Positions 31,441 to 42,379 of a stretch of 64,000 bases of DNA are shown here, piece by piece (the first letter of the stretch is position 1; each line of letters opens with the position of its first letter). Below the pieces are notes generated by a model. It ran no database searches. It had not been told where the DNA came from and saw only the letters and a list, made by a program, of their open reading frames with translations. The stretch is from positions 54,177,759 to 54,241,758 of the forward strand of contig JAKGHH010000003.1 in NCBI GenBank assembly GCA_022828595.1. The letters run 5' to 3'. Source of the DNA: Nelumbo lutea. Its lineage: Eukaryota; Streptophyta; Magnoliopsida; Proteales; Nelumbonaceae. The position numbers and the translations under genes are program-made.

Positions 31441-34400
31441 GAAGCATTTGAAACAGGTTCGACATTGTTCTTGGGGTCAAATAGTTAATTACCCTAGGCC
31501 CGATTTTATGGGACTTCAGCGCACTCACAATGACAATCCACCTAAATGGGAAGCAAGTTTCATGGCATGGTTGCAGGATTAAAGAAAAGACACCACAGGT
31601 CCATGCACTTCAGACAGAACCGGCAGCCATGGAAAAGCTCCTCGCCGAGTTTTCAAATCTATTCCAAGAACCCAAGGGACTCCCTCCTCCCCGAGCTTGC
31701 GACCATCACATTCCTTTGGTGGCGGGTTCAGCACCAGTCGTTGTCCGGCCTTATCGCTAACCTCACCTACAGAAGGACGAGATAGAAAAACAGTGTACAG
31801 AGATGCTGAAACAAGGAATCATACGCAAAAGTCACTCCCCCTTCTCTTCCCCGGTTCTGTTGGTGGCGAAGCAGGATGGATCGTGGAGGTTCTGTGTTGA
31901 CTATAGAGAACTCAATGACCGGACGATCAAAGATAAGTTCCCTATTCCCGTTGTGGACGAACTGCTGGACGAGTTGCATGGTGCTCAGTATTTCTCTAAA
32001 GTTGGACCTTAGGTCCGGGTATTTCCAGGTTCGCATGGCTCCCGGTGACATGAAGAAGACTGCCTTTCGCACCCACCATGGCCACTTCGAATTTTTAGTC
32101 ATGCCATTCGGTCTCTCCAATGCCCCATCCACATTTCAGTCATTAATGAACGAGGTATTTCAGCCCCATCTGCGCAAATTTGTTTTAGTTTTCTTTGATG
32201 ATATCCTCGTTTACAGCAAATCATTGGTTGACCATGTGCACCATCTGCGAACCGTTTTCGAGCTCCTACGCCAACAGAAATTACTCCTCAAACGATCCAA
32301 GTGCTCCTTCGGGGAGCGACAGGTTCTTTATCTCGGCCACGTCATCCATGGGCAGGGTATGATAGTTGATAGTTCCAAAATTCAAGCTATAAAAGAATGG
32401 CCCAAGCCTCAATCAGCCAAGGCCTTACACGGGTTCCTCGGATTAACGGGTTACTACCGCAAATTTGTACAGAACTATGGATTATTGGCAGCCCCATTAA
32501 CCAACCTATTAAAGAAAAATTCCTTCCGGTGGGACGACGCAGCCGATGAATCTTTTCTGACACTGCAAAATGCCCTGTCTTCCACCCCAGTCTTGCAATT
32601 ACCAAATTTTGCCCTCGAATTTACAGTCGAGTGCGATGCCTCCGAAGTAGGTATCGGGGCCGTATTACAGCAGCAAGGGCACCCGATCGCTTTCTTCAAC
32701 CGCAAACTGGCCGATCGGCATCTGAAGCTTCCAGCCTATGAGCGCGAACTAATCGGCCTAGCCCGAGCCGTCCAGCACTGGAGGCCGTATTTGCGAGGGC
32801 GGTCGTTCGTCGTCAAAACTGATCATTACAGCCTCAAATACCTGTTAGAGCAACGTCTCACCACTTCCCCTCAGCAGCATTGGGTTAGCAAACTGCTCTG
32901 GTCCGACTTCTGAGTGGAATACAAGGCGGGGTCCTCAAATCGCGCAGCTGATGCCTTGTCTATGCAAGATGAAGACACGATGGCTCTGTGTGGCATTTCC
33001 CAACCCCGGATCTCTCTGTTTGACGACATTAAGAAGGCAGCACCACAGTCCTCGGAGTGGTCACTCTTGGTCCAAAAGATCCAGTCCGGCACTGCCAACC
33101 CCAATTGGTCACTTCAAGACGGGTTGGTACTATATAAGGGAAGAGTCCATCTTCCGCCAGACTCCCCGTTGATTCCCACCATCATCACCAACATCCATAA
33201 CTCCACCCATGAAGGCGTTCAAGAAACGCTACGCCGCGTCCAGGCTGATTTCCATTTGCGAGGTATGAAGACTTCTATTCAAGATTTTGTCCAGAATTGC
33301 TCCACGTGCCAACAGCATAAATGGGAAAACCTACACCCGACAGGCCTCCTTCAGCCCCTTTCCATTCCGACACAGATCTGGGCCGACATCTCCATGGACT
33401 TCATTGAGGGACTACCCAAGGTAGGTGGCAAATCAGTTCTCTTCGTGGTAGTCGATCACTTCTCTAAATACGCCCACTTCATTCCTCTATCACACCCGTA
33501 CAGTGCCACTTCAATTGCCCTCGCCTTCTTTACACATGTTTTTCGCTTACATGGGTTACCAAAATCCATCGTCGGCGATAGGGACCCGGTTTTCACTAGT
33601 GCCTTCTGGAAGGAGTTATTCCGGCTACACGGCACCACCCTGGCCTACTCATCAGCTTATCAGCCACAGACCGACGGTCAGACGGAAGTGGTCAACCGCA
33701 CAATCGAGATGTATCTCTGTTGTTTCGTAGGCGATCAACCGCGACGGTGGGTGGATTGGCTCCCTTGGGCCGAGTACTGTTACAACACAGCCTACCATTC
33801 TTCCCTCTGCATGACTCCCTTTCGCATCGTTTATGGCCAGGATCCTCCCCGTTTGCTGTCCTACGAGCCCGGTTCTACTCGTTTGGAAGCAATTGATCAC
33901 TCCTTACAAGAACGCGACGCCCTCCTAGCCGACGTCCACCTTCGCTTACAGTAGACCCAGCTCTGCATGAAGCTCAACTATGACAAACACCACCGGGAAC
34001 TGTCGTTCGATCCAGGACAATTTGTTTGGTTAAAACTCCAGCCCTACCGGCAACGCTCCTTGCGCCACAGGGCTGCCCCAAAGCTGGCCCCTAAGTTCTA
34101 TGGGCCCTTCAAGGTTCTACGACAGATTGGCAGTGTGGCCTACTAGTTGGAATTGCCAGAGACCAGCCGGATTCATGATGTCTTCCACATCTCCTTGCTG
34201 AAGCCATTTACGGGTGTTCCTCCGGACCAAGTCCCCTCCCTGCCACCCTTGAAAGATGGCAAACTGGTTCCCCAACCTAAAGTTGTCACCCGCTCTCGTT
34301 TCAATCGTGCAATTCTTGAAGTCTTGGTGGAATGGTGTAATTTACCATCGGCCGAAGCCACATGGATCCCATTGGCAGAGTTCCACACCACATATCCGGA

Positions 34401-34494
34401 GTTTGAGCTTGAGGACAAGCCTATAGTCCAGGAGAGGAGTAATGTTATGGACGCATTCCTCGGGAAGACGTATCGTCGCCGCCGGCAACAATAG
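31441..34494 (+). pseudogene. Gypsy Pol: RT, RNase H, integrase and chromodomain, with stops
   Basis: Linker and RT entry: 31530-31760 reads GKQVSWHGCRIKEKTPQVHAL, then a stop. 31803-32012 carries [20 protein letters not shown] single inserted base near 32004 shifts to the frame 31876-32913, which has [10 protein letters not shown], the catalytic FDD of FFDDILVYS (FDD at 32194-32202), HFEFLVMPFGLSNAP, then RNase H (VECDASEVGIGAVL, FFNRKLADRHLKLPAYE). After a stop at 32911, 32914-33954 has the integrase: the zinc CSTCQQHKW, D in WADISMDFIEGLP, D in GDRDPVFTS and E in QPQTDGQTEVVNR. After two more stops, 34147-34494 holds the GPFKV-following region HDVFHISLLKPF and the chromodomain LVEWCNLPSAEATWIP. 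All catalytic residues remain, but five breaks prevent synthesis. Confidence 0.92.
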
Positions 34495-34921
34495 GAACCT
34501 GACCCACCGCCAGCAGCAGTAGTGATTCAATGATTCTCATCCTACCCAGTTCGGCAACAGCAGCCTTATCTAGATTAGATTAGATCATCTTGCTTGTTCT
34601 TATCTTATTACACTTATCTTATCTTGTTAGTAGACTATCAGATTAGGATTAGCTTATCTTATCCTTAGCAAGATAGAACTGGAAGTCTCCCTATTCAGCA
34701 AGGAGACTCCCTAGATTAGGACTCTTGTAATCTCCTATTTAAGGAGACACCATTATTGAATGAGGATATCGAATATTCAGTTAAAGAAGTGAGTTAGGAG
34801 AGTTGGTGATCTCTTGAACAAATCACCAGAGGCGCCAAGATAGGTTCATCAAGAGCAGGAAGGAACAAGGGAAAACAGGAGGTTTTCCCCGTGACGAGAT
34901 CCTATTCCCGGGTCCTCAACA
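34443..34921 (+). repeat. Gypsy 3' LTR
   Basis: TGTTATGGACGC...GGGTCCTCAACA, preceded by the purine-rich AGGAGAGGAGTAA (34430-34442) that serves as polypurine tract. The GAAAC target duplication follows at 34922. Confidence 0.93.
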
Positions 34922-34926
34922 GAAAC

Positions 34927-35320
34927 TGACCAAAAACAACTTCTAATTGTTTTAGAACTAAGATAAATCAATAGATGACCCATAAAGACACTCCAATGAG
35001 GACTCAAATTACTAAAAATACTTTCCTAATCCTACTAAGACCAACTTAATTTAAAGACACCATAAATTACCAAAACCTAGTAATCCATGAGTTTACTAAA
35101 ACAGTAATTATGAAAATTGCAATAAATAGTAAGTCCGAAAGTTAAAAATAAATAGTAGTTTCAAAATAACAGAAACTAAGTAGACTCCACTTTCAGCTTT
35201 TGCCAGTTCTTCTACCATAAATTTCCTTCAAGACAAGAACGATGACCATTCTTCCTTCTCTTCAAATCTGCCCAACCCAAGGTTAAAATGGGCTTGAAAT
35301 GACAAAAGAAGCGAGGGACG
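34927..35320. other. ASCH intron 1 sequence, nothing recognised
   Basis: AT-rich intron sequence between the Gypsy element and the LINE fragment. Confidence 0.5.
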
Positions 35321-36570
35321 ACTTAAGGCTTTGGGTAATAGCATGGGCTACCCAACTGGCTTATCTGTGGACATGCCAAAAGGTCACACCCTGAAAAATC
35401 GGACTTCTATCTAGGATGTCTGCAATAATGTTGCAGTAGGTAGTAAATTTGTCCTTGTCCGGGAATTGCATACTTGAAATGAAGTCCGTGGAGTCTGATT
35501 CAAGAATTACAGACATAAGGTTCAGACAGGCCACCTCTTGGGCCTCAAACCAAAGGGTCAAGATCTCCGCTGCCTGAGATGAATCACAGAGTACCTTGGG
35601 CTTGGAGCCAGATGCATAGATAAGAGTAGCATCACTACTTCTTAGTTCTGACCACACACACCAATGAAGCTAGAAGCGTATTGTGGTCAAAGCCAGCATC
35701 ACTATTGATTTTCACCCATCTGGATGTGGGGACCACAACTCATTCAAGCCCAAACTGGTTGAGCCTGTCGTTGCTGAGGAACCCTCCAGGAAAGATCTTC
35801 ATATAGCAATAGGCTTCTTCTGATAATGTTGGAGGGTCAAAGGTGTTGCCTTCGAAAAACATAATTCTTCTTTTCTTTCCAACATATAATTGCCGTTAAA
35901 GTTACATGATTCCAACTATAATCAAGGATAGGTCTCACTTCCTTGAACCATGACCTGACCCACTCATCAGCAAGGAAGAAGCCTGCACCTCATCTGAATG
36001 AAGGCCAAAAGGGCTAATTAGCCATGTGTCTTGAGCCACATGGTAATGGAGCAGAACATGCAATGTGTCCTAAGTCACTCCATCACACTGCTGGCAATCA
36101 AAGGCAACTGATAATCAACAGCAGGTAAGGTTGGCTGCCACTGCTAACGCATCACAACAGGCTCTACAGATGAATTTCTTAATCTTGTGAGTAACTTAGA
36201 TGTGCCAAATAAGGCTCTACAGATTGGGCCCATAACCAGTCTAAGTCTGACCATTGTTGTGGTTGTGCTGAGTAAAGGATTCTTTCTATGCAAGGTGATA
36301 ACCCAACTTAATCGTGTACGTGCGATTTTCGCCCACTACCATATGAGTCAGTCCGCCCAATCAAAAGCTCAAGAGGATAGCACAGATTGCCTTGACTTCT
36401 TCTGGGGTAAAGTGGGAAGTGAGGAGTGTCATGTTCCATCTACATGGGTTTTGCAGCATAAGTTCATCAACAATTCAACAGTGAAGATCCTGGAGCTAGA
36501 TGGGCAACCCAAGGGGATTCTACCATGGAGAAGCAGAGGAGCCCAAGCATCAACCCATATTCTAACCTTC
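35320..36570 (-). pseudogene. LINE 3' part: post-RT region, zf-RVT zinc region and RNase H-like domain
   Basis: On the minus strand, from about 36570 downward, the order is IPLGCPSSS, YTIKLGYHLA (about 36290), HKIKKFICRACCDALAVAANL (about 36150), CQQCDG (about 36080), then the RVT_3 RNase H-like domain VKINSDAGFDHNTLLASLVCVVR (about 35710-35640). The frame 35361-35657 follows, with SSQAAEILTLWFEAQEV and LESDSTDFIS. These are the segments that follow the RT domain in plant L1 ORF2, in the right order, split among frames. The RT and endonuclease are missing. The fragment is sense with the ASCH gene. Confidence 0.8.
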
Positions 36571-38866
36571 CTACCATTTCCCAATATGCCAAATAATACC
36601 ATTCCTCAAGAGCTCCATCACAAAGCATAAGCTTTTCCAGCACCATGAGGCATTGCTGTTGTCCTGGGCTTCAAGCAAGACATAAGCTTTTTCCAGTATA
36701 GACTGCTGCATCATATACATTACCAAATAACCTATTCTATTACTTGTTTCTTTCTAAATATTAGTATTCCATATTAATTTCTATGTTTGCAGTTTTCCCC
36801 TTATGCTATGTTTGTTTCTCCATACAATGGACATAATATTTTTAAGAATGAAATATTTCAGCTCTTAATTTTGCTAATTTGTTAGTGAAAACTTTGTCTC
36901 TTACCACTTCTAATTTGTTTTGATGTAAATGGCAATGAAAACAAAGTTCCCATTGTAAAAGGTGCAAAAATATAGTTGAAAGTTGAAACATTCCAACCTG
37001 AAAATTTTCCACCCATTTTACATTGAAACAAATGGAGCCTAGTGTAAGAGGCTGTCAAGGCCCAAGGGGCATGAATAAAATAGAACCTCTTTTACTGAAA
37101 AAGAAATGTTCAAGTAAATGAATAGCCACAGACCAAAGATTTATCCCTTGTTAGCTCAGGAGTGATAGCTCAAAATAACATCGCTAGAGTCATCAAAGAT
37201 TTATCCCTTGTTAGGTGGATGAAAGCGCATAAAACTTTACTTCGTTCTAATAAGTCATAATTGCCTCAAACTTTGTATGCACCATCTTTGACATTCCAGA
37301 CTGAGATTCAGTTTGTAATCTAAGCAGACAAAGTAAACCAACTGGCTTTTAGGATCAGTATCTAATTAACAGTGTTCCTAATGTGCACAGCATTCCCAAT
37401 TTTCTAAGGATTGACCAAAACCCGCCCCGGGATAACTTGCCAAGTTTCTTTTTCCCCATTACCCATTAAGCAGTAGTTCAAGGATTTGTGGGTAAATATA
37501 GTCTAAGCCCATGCTGCCCAGCTCCATAACAACCATGTTTGTAACCAACTTAGCAAGAAATCATGTCCTAAGACTTCTTCCTAAATCTTCTTCTTCAAGG
37601 TTCTACCTGTAACTTGTACATGAGCTTGGAACTCCTACAAGAAGGAATCCTAATAAATTGTGATTCTAGTAATTCTGAACCTGGATGACTTTTGAACTAT
37701 GAATCAAAAAGGAAGGGATAACAGTTTAAGGAAAATGGATGTCTCTCTATACCACATCTTTTTAGATTCGCCATTATAGTATAAGGTTATTTATTCTCTT
37801 TGAACAGTTTGTATACAACAGCATCATTTAGTCACCTACACATTACTTCTTCAAAAGGCCCTCGATTTTCCCGCTGATGTGCATGTCTGAGTAATATTGG
37901 TACCTTTGTTGTTTCCTAGAAAGGGTAAGAATTATATTCAGATACTTTCTTGACTCTCATCCTACATCTCCTTCTTTCATGCATGTCAAACAACAAGTTC
38001 CTTGTAGGACTATAGGCATTTTCCATAAAAGGCCAGAACTTAATTGACAACACCAACCTCCTCTGACAAAAATAGCATAAGACAGTCAAAAGGTTTAAGG
38101 ATTGTTGGCAAATGCGGAAGAAAGCTAGGGTGATAATCAGATGTCAGAACTACCTCTTCCAACCTGAAGAGCACTCCTTCGGAGTGTCAAATACCATACA
38201 TGACATTTCAAATGTTGTACTAAAAGCTAACAGAGTGATGGAACGCAGATATCTATGACAAAGACACAGACATGTAAACCATCAATTTGCCCACCTGGTT
38301 TCCATCTCAGCCCCACCATCATAAATTTATCAGTGCAATAAGATTCACCTATACTTGCTAAAACTTACTCATCCAGAATCTAGCAAAACAACTTGTTACT
38401 GTGACACAACCAGGAAAACTCAAAATAGAAAATGGAAACAAGCTCAATCAACAGAAAAACTACCGAGAACCAAGTACTCAGTTCTCCTTCACCACTCCTC
38501 TCATTTCCCGCTACCTAGTTGTGTATATCTATAAAACCAGCCTTCCAGCCTGGTCACATACTAAACCACGATTCAGGAATCGTGGCTCGCCCAACATTTC
38601 ATTCCAGAAACAAAGAACCGTGGCCCCCAAGATACCAATTGATTAGTTCGAGCTCTCTAATTGGGCAAGATAAAAGGGATAGCCCTTCTATATTCAGATA
38701 GCTGGATCGTATTTAGTTATTTACCCCAAAATTCAAGAGACGTCCATCTTAAAATTGTTCGAAGTCAAAATTTTTCTTGGCTTTAATTTTAACTCGACGA
38801 AATTCAAACTAACAAGGAACGGAATATAGGGTTTTATTCAAGTGACCATGAAGTAGGCAATATTAC
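36571..38866. other. Remaining part of ASCH intron 1
   Basis: No protein or clear transposon end. A 20-bp word, AAAGATTTATCCCTTGTTAG, occurs at about 37135 and 37196 as a direct repeat 61 bp apart. Otherwise unremarkable AT-rich intron. Confidence 0.45.
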
Positions 38867-38984
38867 CTCTGATAGGAGCGGGCCATGATCTTCCTTCTAT
38901 GCGCTTGATGCCATACACAAGCAAAGAAGCCCATGGCTGATGCATCGTGAAGCATCTGTAGTTCCCTTGTGTTCTCCCACCCAT
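38867..38984 (-). other. ASCH gene exon 1 (start codon to PAPIR)
   Basis: The ATG at 38982-38984 begins MGGRTQGNYRC, followed by FTMHQPWASLL, VYGIKRIEGRSW and PAPIR: 39 codons plus one base. The donor is G|GTAATA at 38866. The PWASLL and GIKRIEGRSW words are the conserved first strand and helix of the ASCH domain. It lies 11.4 kb from exon 2, but the phase-1 split glycine codon is completed exactly by the first two bases of exon 2. Confidence 0.88.
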
Positions 38985-39870
38985 CCTCTCTCCCTCTAAT
39001 GTTCAGACTTCATACTCCATACATGCATGCAGGTCTCTCCCTCCCCCCTGTTCAGCTTTCATGCAGGGAACAAATAACTGACGCAACGGAAAAAGACACT
39101 AATGCCCTTCGGCCTGGTGGCATATGAAAAGATTTCCTTCGATTGTCATTTAATTTTCTTTTATCAATCATCCAAATACCCGCAATTTTCTTTATCAATT
39201 ATACAAATGCCTAAATCTCTTAGACGTTAACGTCGTCCATGCATATGCCATTCTTATACCGGTCACTGACGTCATTTCTGTTCAAGATGATCCAGGGCAT
39301 TAAAGTCATCAGCCTTACAAATAGATAAAAGATTACAGAGAAGAAGAAAGAATAGCATCTCCGATTACGTCTTTAGTTTTTGTTTAATCTCCAATCAACT
39401 CTGATTCAGGGGAACCCAAACAACGGTGGTTGTCAAATTTAATCTGGTGGACACCAATTAGCCTTTACCCATTCGTGGCTACTACGGGTCCGGGATGTGT
39501 CTACCGTTGTCATGTAAGTCTTCAGCTTTCTTTCTTACTTACCGTTGTCATGTAAGTCTTTCTCAGCATTCTTTTTCCCTTGTTTTCGATAAATCATTTG
39601 GATAAGGGAAATTCGCGATAGGTATTTTCGGACGAGTGCCAATTTAGTATTCCAACTTAAATGGCGACAATATAATAGTATCCCATGCCACAAGTTAGTA
39701 TCTATTATTAATGGATTGTCAATTATGTATATTATGTGATCTAAAATGTCATTTAATATTTTTGAAAATATTAAAATTATCCTTAAAATAAAACATACTG
39801 TTAATTTTATTTTTTCTCACTAAAATAAAACAAATTCCAAGCTCTCAACAATCCGGATGAAAACCCAAGA
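38985..39870. other. Upstream region of the ASCH gene
   Basis: 5' leader and promoter side of the minus-strand ASCH gene. Pyrimidine-rich TCTCTCCCTCCCCCC (39032-39047) lies 50-60 bp upstream of the ATG, with no obvious TATA box. TACCGTTGTCATGTAAGTCTT is repeated at about 39502 and 39540. From about 39620 the words resemble ends of MULE-like elements (GGTATTTTCGGACGAGTGCC) without a partner. Confidence 0.4.
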
Positions 39871-40200
39871 GGCTATTCGCCGCTGCTATCCTCCAAGAAC
39901 CCAAAATAAAGGAAGCGAAAAAAACCCAAACTTCTATCTGAGTCAGGATCTAGTACACCATATGTAAATGATATGTTCCACGCTAACCTGTCCAATCGGA
40001 TCAGAAAAACCAGGAATCTGTCATTTGATCGGTTCCATTTTCCTCCAAAATCGCTTTTTTCTCCAAAATCGTTGATTTTGGTCAGCAAACCGTTGAACCA
40101 GCCGGTTAATGGTTTTGAGTATTTTTCAATTTTTTTATTTTTTTTTTTTTCATCATAACGGGCTTGCCACCCTGACCGGTTCGTTTTAAAAACCATGTTC
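39871..40200. mobile_element. CGGTTTTTAAAACC-type repeat relic
   Basis: Contains CGGTTCGTTTTAAAAACCATG at its right edge and short tandem CTCCAAAATCG units (40050-40072). A minus frame of 107 codons is just this repeat read through. The same phrases occur near 42160-42310 and 47100-47410, so it belongs to a dispersed family in this genome. Confidence 0.35.
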
Positions 40201-40449
40201 AGACCAATTCAGCCCCAGCTGTAACTAACTTTCAAGTTTCTTCCCCCTCCCACTTGATGTCCATCTTAGCTTACTGCCGCTCTCCCTCTCTGCAACGTTA
40301 GCTCACTCTTAGTCTAACACCACCATCATCTACTGCTTTCTCTATATAACTCTTTCAGTTTTTCTTTTTGGGTGATCATGTGTATACGATGATGTACGGT
40401 ATCATCATGCAATCTATGTTTTAGCTCATTCAACATTTCAAGCATAAAT

Positions 40450-41090
40450 AAATAAGCAAAACCCAGATGATCCACCAAAACTATCTGATGCTACCCAATC
40501 CGAGGTAGTGCACAAATTGAGGAGAGCAACCAAATAATCTTTGCTGACCGGGCGGTGCCGAGCTTACAAGGATGGTGTCGCACTATGTAACCTATGATCA
40601 AGAGAAGTAGTCAGAGGCCCGAGGAATTGTCCCCAGGTAGACACTACGACTTTCAAGTCAGTGAGAAAGCGGTGAATAGTCAGGCCGAGCAATGAGAGTG
40701 TTGGTCCGAGCAAAGCAACAGTATGAGTGCTAAAAGTTGGGATTCAACCCCTTACCTTAAGCATGGGGTACCTTTTTATAGCTAGGTTTCGTCTCCTGGT
40801 TGGATTATGCTATTAGGGAGATCGTGATGGAGCTCTCTACCGATGTTACCAAGATAGAGTCCTACTCCTCGGCGGAGTTGTCTTCCCACCCCTCTTATCC
40901 GCGATTGAGCTCATCCATGGGACATGTAACTGACGTGGCTGGAAGGATGAGACGTGGGGCCATGGTAATAACATAGTTCAGTCGAGCTGAGCCAACGTGG
41001 GCGAGCTAAGCTGACATGGCCAGGCTATGCCATCGTGATTGGGTGATGACTAGGCGGCCATGTATCTCTCAAGGCCAACTCAGCCATGAC
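40450..41090 (-). repeat. Possible LTR or LTR fragment
   Basis: GC-richer than its surroundings. On the minus strand it has a TATA-like CTATAAAAAGG (40772-40782) flanked by GAGCTCGGC/GCCGAGC words, the composition seen in plant Gypsy LTRs. No internal domain, primer site or matching partner is present in the window. Confidence 0.35.
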
Positions 41091-42100
41091 CTCAACACTA
41101 TCTCTCTCTACTGACCCAAAAGTCCGCGTTTATTGTGATGATAATGGAGTTGATGCCAATGACAAAAACGGCGATGATGATGAAGTCGATGTCGATGATG
41201 GGATGTGGATGATGATGTTATTGGCTTAAATATGAATAATGCATGCCTCAAACCAAAACTAAATAACCAGTCATGAACATCTCAATACACTTCTTCTCTA
41301 ATTTTATGAATGGCAATGGATTGATTACCTCTGAAATTTCGGTGAAGGTGTTTGACATGGATGGCTAGCTTCCCATCTACCTTTATCTCCCAATATTTAC
41401 ATAACGGGACCAGACATAGAATTGGAATTCTATAAAGCTTGTATTGTAAAAAATGCAAAGAAACAAGCGATAAAGATATAATATAACTTCTATACTATAT
41501 CTATATATATATATATATAAAGTAAAATAATCCATGTCAAATGTCATATCCTTTCTTCAAACCCTTTTCTTGCTTTTACCTTAATTTCTCTCTTTTTCCA
41601 TTGTCATCACTCCTAATTTGCCAAGTCAGGAACTCCTCTAACAGTGTTACATTGCTTTGTTTTTTGACAATCCAAGAGACAACTATATATATAGTATATA
41701 TATATATATAATATATTAATCTTTATCTACGCTACTCTTTAGCAAGTGAGATATCATATCTCCGATCATTCAATAGAGATCCTTTGAACGCACTTTGACT
41801 ATTGCTTTGTGAAGACCACTCCAAGGTATGTTTTCAGCTTTTTCATTTACATAAACCCCATGGCAATTATTGGGTGTAGATGACGACCACTAGCTAGGTT
41901 AATGGGTTAGTTATATATATACGGATGACGATGGTAACAATGACAGTGGTAACAAACAGTAGTGACGACCGAAGATCCAATCTCAGATCTTCAATCTCAG
42001 ATCTCCTATCAAATCTCGTAGATCTCTCTCTCTCTTACATCTCAAATTTGATTTAGATCTGAGATCTCATTACAATCCCTTTGCCATCTCTCGATCCCCT
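41091..42100. other. No gene; TA-rich start of a possible Helitron
   Basis: Contains TCTATACTATATCTATATATAT (41487 onward), like the 5' ends of many plant Helitrons, and further TATATA runs at 41683-41720. AGATCTC/GATCTGAGATC words cluster at 41970-42070. No coding region. Confidence 0.3.
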
Positions 42101-42379
42101 CTTTGTTAAGCTCCCTTAAAAAATTAAATAACATTTTATTAAGCCATGAACCACTACCCAGGTCGAACAATTTAGCAGTTCAACCATCTCAGTGGTTTTC
42201 TAATTAATTCAACATTTTTTTCAAAAAATAAATGGTCCACCTGAAAATCAGACCTGGAGATATGACTATTTCTCGTGTCAAACAATTCAACCATTTGATC
42301 TGGTCCAATCCGGTTTTCAAAAAATTGTTCAAAATAACTACTTAAATACTTTTATTATTATAACTAATAAAATAATTAA

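Larger units (their letters stand above)
28032..34926 (+). mobile_element. Ty3/Gypsy chromovirus (Tekay-like), full length, with nested truncated Copia
   Basis: Two LTRs (28037-28527 and 34443-34921) bound by TG...CA are flanked by the exact 5-bp duplication GAAAC (28032-28036, 34922-34926), so the ends are certain. The order is Gag, protease, [Copia insertion], RT, RNase H, integrase, chromodomain. RT before integrase and a C-terminal chromodomain place it in the chromovirus branch, and the tRNA-Met primer site and HHCC integrase fit Tekay-type elements. The LTRs differ by about 13 substitutions by eye plus one 12-bp indel, so insertion is geologically recent. It sits in intron 1 of the ASCH gene, antisense to it. 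Multiple stops make this copy non-autonomous. Confidence 0.93.
25596..38984 (-). pseudogene. ASCH-domain protein gene (ASC-1/TRIP4-like), six exons, inactivated copy
   Basis: Minus-strand exons: 38867-38984, 27309-27461, 26468-26522, 26300-26350, 26124-26183 and 25596-26042. All introns are GT-AG, and the phases agree except where the lesions lie. The product is a plant ASCH-domain protein of the short kind that starts with the ASCH fold and lacks the N-terminal C2HC5 zinc finger of animal ASC-1/TRIP4. ASCH domains are PUA-like beta-barrels thought to bind RNA or nucleic acid; the plant role is not established. Hallmarks in order are TMHQPWASLLVYGIKRIEGRSW, split after PAPIR, then RLWIHAASKV, FPEHYPVS, EELVCWEDLPEG, DFCWLCENPE, FEMRGYQGVYNL, RGLCPVEG and FPLPDPRDPFSL. 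Exon 2 has an in-frame TGA and exon 3 a frameshift, so translation would stop after 84 residues. Intron 1 is 11405 bp and holds a Gypsy/Copia nest and a LINE piece. Confidence 0.85.

Noticed and set aside
36187..36630. 147-codon plus-strand open frame
   Set aside because: It lies opposite a minus-strand LINE segment whose known motifs (YTIKLGYHLA, the CRACCDALAVAANL region) read in the right order, so the plus frame is a shadow.
39873..40196. 107-codon minus frame with a KKKNKKIEKY stretch
   Set aside because: It is the translation of a dispersed AT-rich repeat whose phrases recur at 42.2 and 47.2 kb.
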